Assembly: GCA_023432075.1 (NCBI GenBank)
Contig: JAEYVD010000827.1
Coordinates: 1-17,681, forward strand
DNA length: 17,681 nucleotides
Origin: Pseudomonadota bacterium
GTDB lineage: Bacteria; Pseudomonadota; Gammaproteobacteria; Burkholderiales; Burkholderiaceae_B
Direction of reading: 5' to 3'
The position numbers and the translations under genes were made by a program. How positions within the stretch are numbered: the first letter of the stretch is position 1; every line of letters begins with the position of its first letter. Positions 14,799 to 17,681 of this stretch are shown piece by piece. The notes under the pieces were generated by a model, which was not told the origin of the DNA, ran no database searches, and worked only from the letters and a program-made list of their open reading frames with translations.

Positions 14799-15723
14799 AT
14801 TCCCTCTTCATGGTATCGGCGAGCGACGCGGAATCTCCATCGCCGACCTCGAGTCCCGCCGCCTGTAGCGATGTCCGGATTTTCTCATTCATCACGACTT
14901 TGCGGACAGCCGTGCGGTAGCGTTCGATGGTTTCCGGGCTGGCCTTGCTGGTCAGGAAGTAGGAAAACCATTCCTGCGCCACCAGAGTATCGAAACCCGC
15001 CTCCGGAAACGCGGGCACGTCCGGCAATTGGGAAAACCGGTTCTTGCCCGTAATGGCCAGGATACGCAGCTTGCCCGCCCGATGGTGGTCGAGAATATCA
15101 CTCGGCGCGAGGAAGGCAAAAGGCAGTTGGCCCGACAGCACGTCGGCCAGCGCTGGCGCGGAGCCTCGGTATGCGACCTGGCTGAATTCGCAGCCCAGTT
15201 CGCGCTGAAGCAGCACGCCTGAAAAGTGAAACGCGCTTCCAGAGGCCGGAGACCCGTAAAACCCCAGCTTGGGATCCCGAGGAATGAGCGCAACCGCCTC
15301 CTTGAGCGTCTTCGCCGGCACGTTGGGTGCACAAACGAACGCAATCGGCGCGGTGGCGACGGTGCCCACCGGCACGAAGTCCCGAAACGGATCGTACGGC
15401 AGGTTCCGGTAGGTGTGCGGATAGATGACCATCGAGGACCCGATGGTCTGCAATAGCACGCTGCCGTCCGCGGGTCCGGTCTGGGCGTAGCTGACGGCAA
15501 CCTGACCGCCGGCGCCGAAACGGTTCTCGACAATCACGTTCGAGTTCAAGCTTGCGGCCAGCTCCGGCGCCACCAATCTGGCTATTCGATCACCCGTCGC
15601 TCCCGGCGGGAAACCGACTAGCAGGCGTACCGTGCTGGGCTGGTTTTGCTGCGATCTCGCCATGCCCGGCGCCGCCAAAGCCAGCGCGCCGAGCAGTCGA
15701 AGACAATTTCTTCTGCCGTTCAT
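14749..15723 (-). CDS. Bug-family (TctC-type) tripartite tricarboxylate transporter substrate-binding protein
   Basis: The 324-residue protein starts with a signal peptide (MNGRRNCLRLLGALALAAPGMA). The Bug fold follows: VRLLVGFPPGATGDRIARLVAPEL, VENRFGAGGQVA, the YPHTYRNLPYDPFRDFVPVG segment, GSPASGSAFHFSG, and ILAITGKNRFSQLPDVPAFPEAG near the C-terminal third, all typical landmarks. Such periplasmic receptors bind small carboxylates or amides. No TctA/TctB membrane genes are present here, so it is an orphan, which is common in Bordetella and Achromobacter. The second ATG of an ATGATG (15726-15721) is chosen because AAGGGG is better spaced to it; 15726 is equally possible. Upstream in-frame extension to 16017 has no signal peptide and runs into the divergent gene, so it is rejected. 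Confidence 0.92.
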   Translation of the reverse strand: MNGRRNCLRLLGALALAAPGMARSQQNQPSTVRLLVGFPPGATGDRIARLVAPELAASLNSNVIVENRFGAGGQVAVSYAQTGPADGSVLLQTIGSSMVIYPHTYRNLPYDPFRDFVPVGTVATAPIAFVCAPNVPAKTLKEAVALIPRDPKLGFYGSPASGSAFHFSGVLLQRELGCEFSQVAYRGSAPALADVLSGQLPFAFLAPSDILDHHRAGKLRILAITGKNRFSQLPDVPAFPEAGFDTLVAQEWFSYFLTSKASPETIERYRTAVRKVVMNEKIRTSLQAAGLEVGDGDSASLADTMKREYAQWQQVAKESGFVAD

Positions 15724-15796
15724 CATTTCCCCTTGCGTGTACGGCCGCATGACCGCGGCTCTGATGTGTCGAGTTTGCCGGCAATTCCGCGCTGCA

Positions 15797-15875
15797 TCGG
15801 ACATTCTCGGCACGTTCTCGGACATCAGCCGCATAAATCTGCGTCGCATGTCAGAAAATGCACGCACTATGTCCG
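15797..15875. promoter_or_regulatory. Candidate AraC/GlxA operator: TCGGACAT direct repeat at 21-bp spacing plus inverted copy
   Basis: TCGGACAT occurs at 15797-15804 and again at 15818-15825, exactly 21 bases apart (two helical turns). ATGTCCG at 15869-15875 is the inverted 7-base core. All lie in the 174-base divergent spacer between the Bug gene and the isonitrile hydratase-like gene. AraC-family proteins classically bind direct half-sites about 21 bp apart, and a GlxA-type AraC regulator is encoded next to the Bug gene. The repeats are seen directly; the operator role is inferred. Confidence 0.45.
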
Positions 15876-15897
15876 GTGACGGATCGGGTTTGACCAC

Positions 15898-16608
15898 ATG
15901 CTTGGCCCCATGAACACCCAACCCAAAACCCGCATCGGCATGCTTGTCTTCCCGATGATGACGTCGCTGGACATTCTTGGTCCCTTCGAGGTCCTGGCGC
16001 GCGCGCCCTCCTGCCATGCTGAACTAGTCTGGAAGGATCGAGCTCCCTTGAAGGGAGATACCGGCCTGACCATCGTGCCGGACCGGGGGTTTGCCGACGC
16101 ACCGCAATACGACGTCATCGTCGTGCCTGGCGGCCCTGGCCAGACGGCGTTGATGGAAGATGCCGAGGTGATCCAGTTTCTGCGGGATCAGGCGGCGGGC
16201 GCGGAGCTCGTCACGTCAGTGTGTACCGGTTCCCTGCTCCTCGCCGCAGCCGGTCTTTTGCACGGCAAGAAGGCGACGTGCCACTGGCTCTCCATCGATC
16301 AGCTCCCGATTTTTGGCGTCGAGGCCGTGCCCGATCGGGTTGTCGTGGACGGCGACAGGATCACCGGCGCGGGCGTGACGTCGGGACTGGATTTTGCTTT
16401 CACGGTGCTCGCCGCGATACGCGGTGAAGAGGCTGCCAAAGCCTTGCAACTGATGCTTGAATACGACCCCGCTCCGCCCTTTGATAGCGGCCACCCGCGC
16501 GTAGCCAGCGCAGACCTCGTCGAGAAAGTCCGTCACGCGGCGGACAGCATGATCCGAGAACGGCGCGCGGTCTCAGTGCGGGTCGCGCAGGGCATCGTCG
16601 CGACATGA
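15898..16608 (+). CDS. inhA: DJ-1/PfpI family protein, isonitrile hydratase-like
   Basis: The product has 236 residues from the ATG at 15898, or 232 from the ATG at 15910; neither has a good ribosome site. It is a stand-alone DJ-1/PfpI domain with VFPMMTSLDILGPFEVLA, IVVPGGPG, the nucleophile elbow TSVCTGSLLLAAAGLL (Cys 109 from the first ATG) and ATCHW. A C-terminal QLMLEYDPAPPFDSGHP segment follows, and WKDRAP lies near residue 45. From memory these features run parallel to the Pseudomonas isonitrile hydratase InhA, which hydrates isonitriles to N-substituted formamides using a Cys nucleophile and has nearly the same length. It is divergent from the Bug/GlxA pair. The gene symbol is by analogy; a related DJ-1 hydrolase is the alternative. 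Confidence 0.82.
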   Translation: MLGPMNTQPKTRIGMLVFPMMTSLDILGPFEVLARAPSCHAELVWKDRAPLKGDTGLTIVPDRGFADAPQYDVIVVPGGPGQTALMEDAEVIQFLRDQAAGAELVTSVCTGSLLLAAAGLLHGKKATCHWLSIDQLPIFGVEAVPDRVVVDGDRITGAGVTSGLDFAFTVLAAIRGEEAAKALQLMLEYDPAPPFDSGHPRVASADLVEKVRHAADSMIRERRAVSVRVAQGIVAT

Positions 16609-16676
16609 TGACCACAAGCCGTCGCCCCAACGTGCGGGCAGCGTACCAACCGGTGCTGTGGCATGTCTGAATTTCG

Positions 16677-17075
16677 ATGATGGGCATAGCGTCGCGCCAT
16701 TCTCGCTTGGCGTCCATTGCGCTATGGGCCATCGCCGCATGCCTGCTGCTCCGTATTGTCATCCCCGCCGGCTACATGCCGGCGCCGGGCAATGCGGAGC
16801 GCACAGTCTCGATCACTTTCTGTAGCGGCAACGGCACCCTGTTGCTGCTGAAGTCCGTTTCGGCGCAGACCAGCCGCCCGGACTCCCACGAAGCCGCCTC
16901 CGACGTCTGCGCGTTCGGACTCCATGCGGCGCAGGCCTTGATCGGGCATTTTCAGTCGGCACAGCCGAGCGCTCCGACGGCCTACGCAACCCTGCAATTC
17001 CAGGAATCAGCAGTCCCGCGTCCTCAGGATCCAAGCGGTCCCCCACTAGGCGCCAGAGCCCCTCCCCTCGCCTGA
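16677..17075 (+). CDS. DUF2946 small membrane-associated/exported protein
   Basis: The product has 132 residues. An N-terminal hydrophobic stretch (residues about 12-28, IALWAIAACLLLRIVIPAG) is followed by YMPAPGN, then TVSITFCSGNG, a variable region, DVCAFGLHAA and a Pro-rich tail ending GARAPPLA. This pattern (W/YMPAP after the helix, a Cys in a short strand, a second C-x-F region, a final R-x-PP) is the usual DUF2946 plan. Members are commonly encoded just upstream of TonB-dependent receptors, often in metal-uptake loci, and have no proven function. Two ATGs in tandem (16677, 16680) can serve as start. It starts 68 bases after the hydratase gene and precedes the receptor gene by 188 bases. 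Confidence 0.72.
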   Translation: MMGIASRHSRLASIALWAIAACLLLRIVIPAGYMPAPGNAERTVSITFCSGNGTLLLLKSVSAQTSRPDSHEAASDVCAFGLHAAQALIGHFQSAQPSAPTAYATLQFQESAVPRPQDPSGPPLGARAPPLA

Positions 17076-17263
17076 CGATCTCGCTTTCGATTCTCGTCGG
17101 CGCCCCGATCGCGCATGTACAGCCTGCTCTGCAACCGCAGTAGCGGGCGCCATCGCGACCCCAGAACCTGCTTCCCGCGACATGTGAGCCACGACCTCGC
17201 GCGCGGTCGATAACAGGTGACATGGCGGCCGAATCGTCTCACCCGTTTCAAAGAATTCCAATC
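17076..17263 (+). other. Leader/spacer upstream of TonB receptor gene
   Basis: No gene is supported in these 188 bases. I looked for a Fur box and for a cobalamin-riboswitch B12 box and saw neither convincingly. A promoter is expected here, or the receptor may be cotranscribed with the DUF2946 gene. Confidence 0.35.
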
Positions 17264-17681
17264 ATGTCTTGCCCTCATTACGCCAAGCGGCTCAGCGCGT
17301 CCGCGCTGACAGCCACGCTCGCGGCAGCCAGTTTGCCCGCGCTGTCCCAAGAAGCCGAACCTACCGTCACGCTTGATCCGGTACAAGTCACCGCTCGGTC
17401 AGCCAGTCTTTCGGCATCCAACGCGTTGTCTGCGACCAAGACCGATACGCCACTGATGGAGATTCCACAGTCCGTGCAGATCATTACCAGTACCCTGATC
17501 GATGAACAGCAAGCCCGGTCGCTGAGCGATGTGCTGGTCAATGTGTCCGGCGTGCGGGCCACCAAGCCGGAAGAACTGCTGTTTGCCCAACCCATCGTGC
17601 GCGGCTTTCCCGCGGAGATTTACCCGAATGGCATGCCCGCCTTCGGCGGCACGGCCGCCTCCGTCGGTCCCCACAGCCGGG
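17264..17681 (+). CDS. TonB-dependent siderophore-type receptor (N-terminal part, cut by window edge)
   Basis: An open frame runs from the ATG at 17264 to the window end (139 codons) with no stop. It opens with a signal peptide (MSCPHYAKRLSASALTATLA region, cleavage near ALSQ). A TonB-box-like stretch TVTLDPVQVTA follows, then the plug domain: TPLMEIPQSVQIITSTLIDEQ, SLSDVLVNVSGV and IVRGFP, diagnostic of FhuA/FecA-type siderophore receptors. There is no STN signalling domain between signal peptide and plug, so it is not a surface-signalling transducer. The ribosome site is weak (AAAGAA). The barrel and hence the ligand class cannot be read. Confidence 0.88.
   Translation, partial: MSCPHYAKRLSASALTATLAAASLPALSQEAEPTVTLDPVQVTARSASLSASNALSATKTDTPLMEIPQSVQIITSTLIDEQQARSLSDVLVNVSGVRATKPEELLFAQPIVRGFPAEIYPNGMPAFGGTAASVGPHSR

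Noticed and set aside
15727..16017. N-terminal extension of the Bug protein to 16017
   Set aside because: It would hide the signal peptide, overlap the divergent hydratase gene and erase the divergent promoter region.
17076..17263. Fur box or cobalamin riboswitch before the TonB receptor
   Set aside because: No GATAATGATAATCATTATC-like palindrome and no B12-box sequence could be found by eye.

Overview
The window is high-GC DNA that most resembles a betaproteobacterium of the Alcaligenaceae (Achromobacter/Bordetella type). The reasons are an orphan Bug/TctC-type binding protein, a GlxA-type AraC regulator, codon usage rich in G/C at third positions, and a DUF2946 gene next to a TonB receptor. 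Genus is inferred; no rRNA or other marker is present.

Bases 1-12010 hold one long co-directional block on the minus strand. In transcription order it encodes: a membrane-anchored formylglycine-generating enzyme (FGE) with the complete catalytic cysteine pair; a MoxR AAA+ ATPase; a DUF58 protein; a DUF4381 membrane protein; a BatA-type vWA protein; a BatB-type vWA protein fused to TPR repeats; a BatD-type protein; a lipoprotein HAD phosphatase; an exported cysteine-type sulfatase (CTAGR motif); and a fused MFS/spermidine synthase-like membrane protein cut by the window edge. Six consecutive genes (DUF58 to HAD) overlap by 4-17 bases, so translation is probably coupled. Topology reading puts the vWA, TPR and BatD domains in the periplasm, where the sulfatase and FGE domain should also be, and MoxR/DUF58 in the cytoplasm. 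I propose a dedicated envelope sulfatase maturation machine. The families are known; that they work together is inference.

Bases 12011-12350 are a relatively A/T-rich gap. It is followed by a minus-strand Omp85-type barrel without POTRA domains (12351-13538). A 204-base spacer (13539-13742) then carries a tandem 24-bp repeat resembling a transposon end.

Bases 13743-16608 form a second module: a GlxA-type regulator and a Bug solute-binding protein on the minus strand (overlapping or nearly so), and a divergent isonitrile hydratase-like DJ-1/PfpI protein on the plus strand. The shared divergent region carries an 8-bp direct repeat at exactly 21-bp spacing plus an inverted copy, a plausible AraC-family operator. 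This may be a small isonitrile uptake/hydrolysis locus.

Bases 16677-17681 hold a DUF2946 protein and the start of a TonB-dependent, siderophore-type receptor that runs off the right edge.
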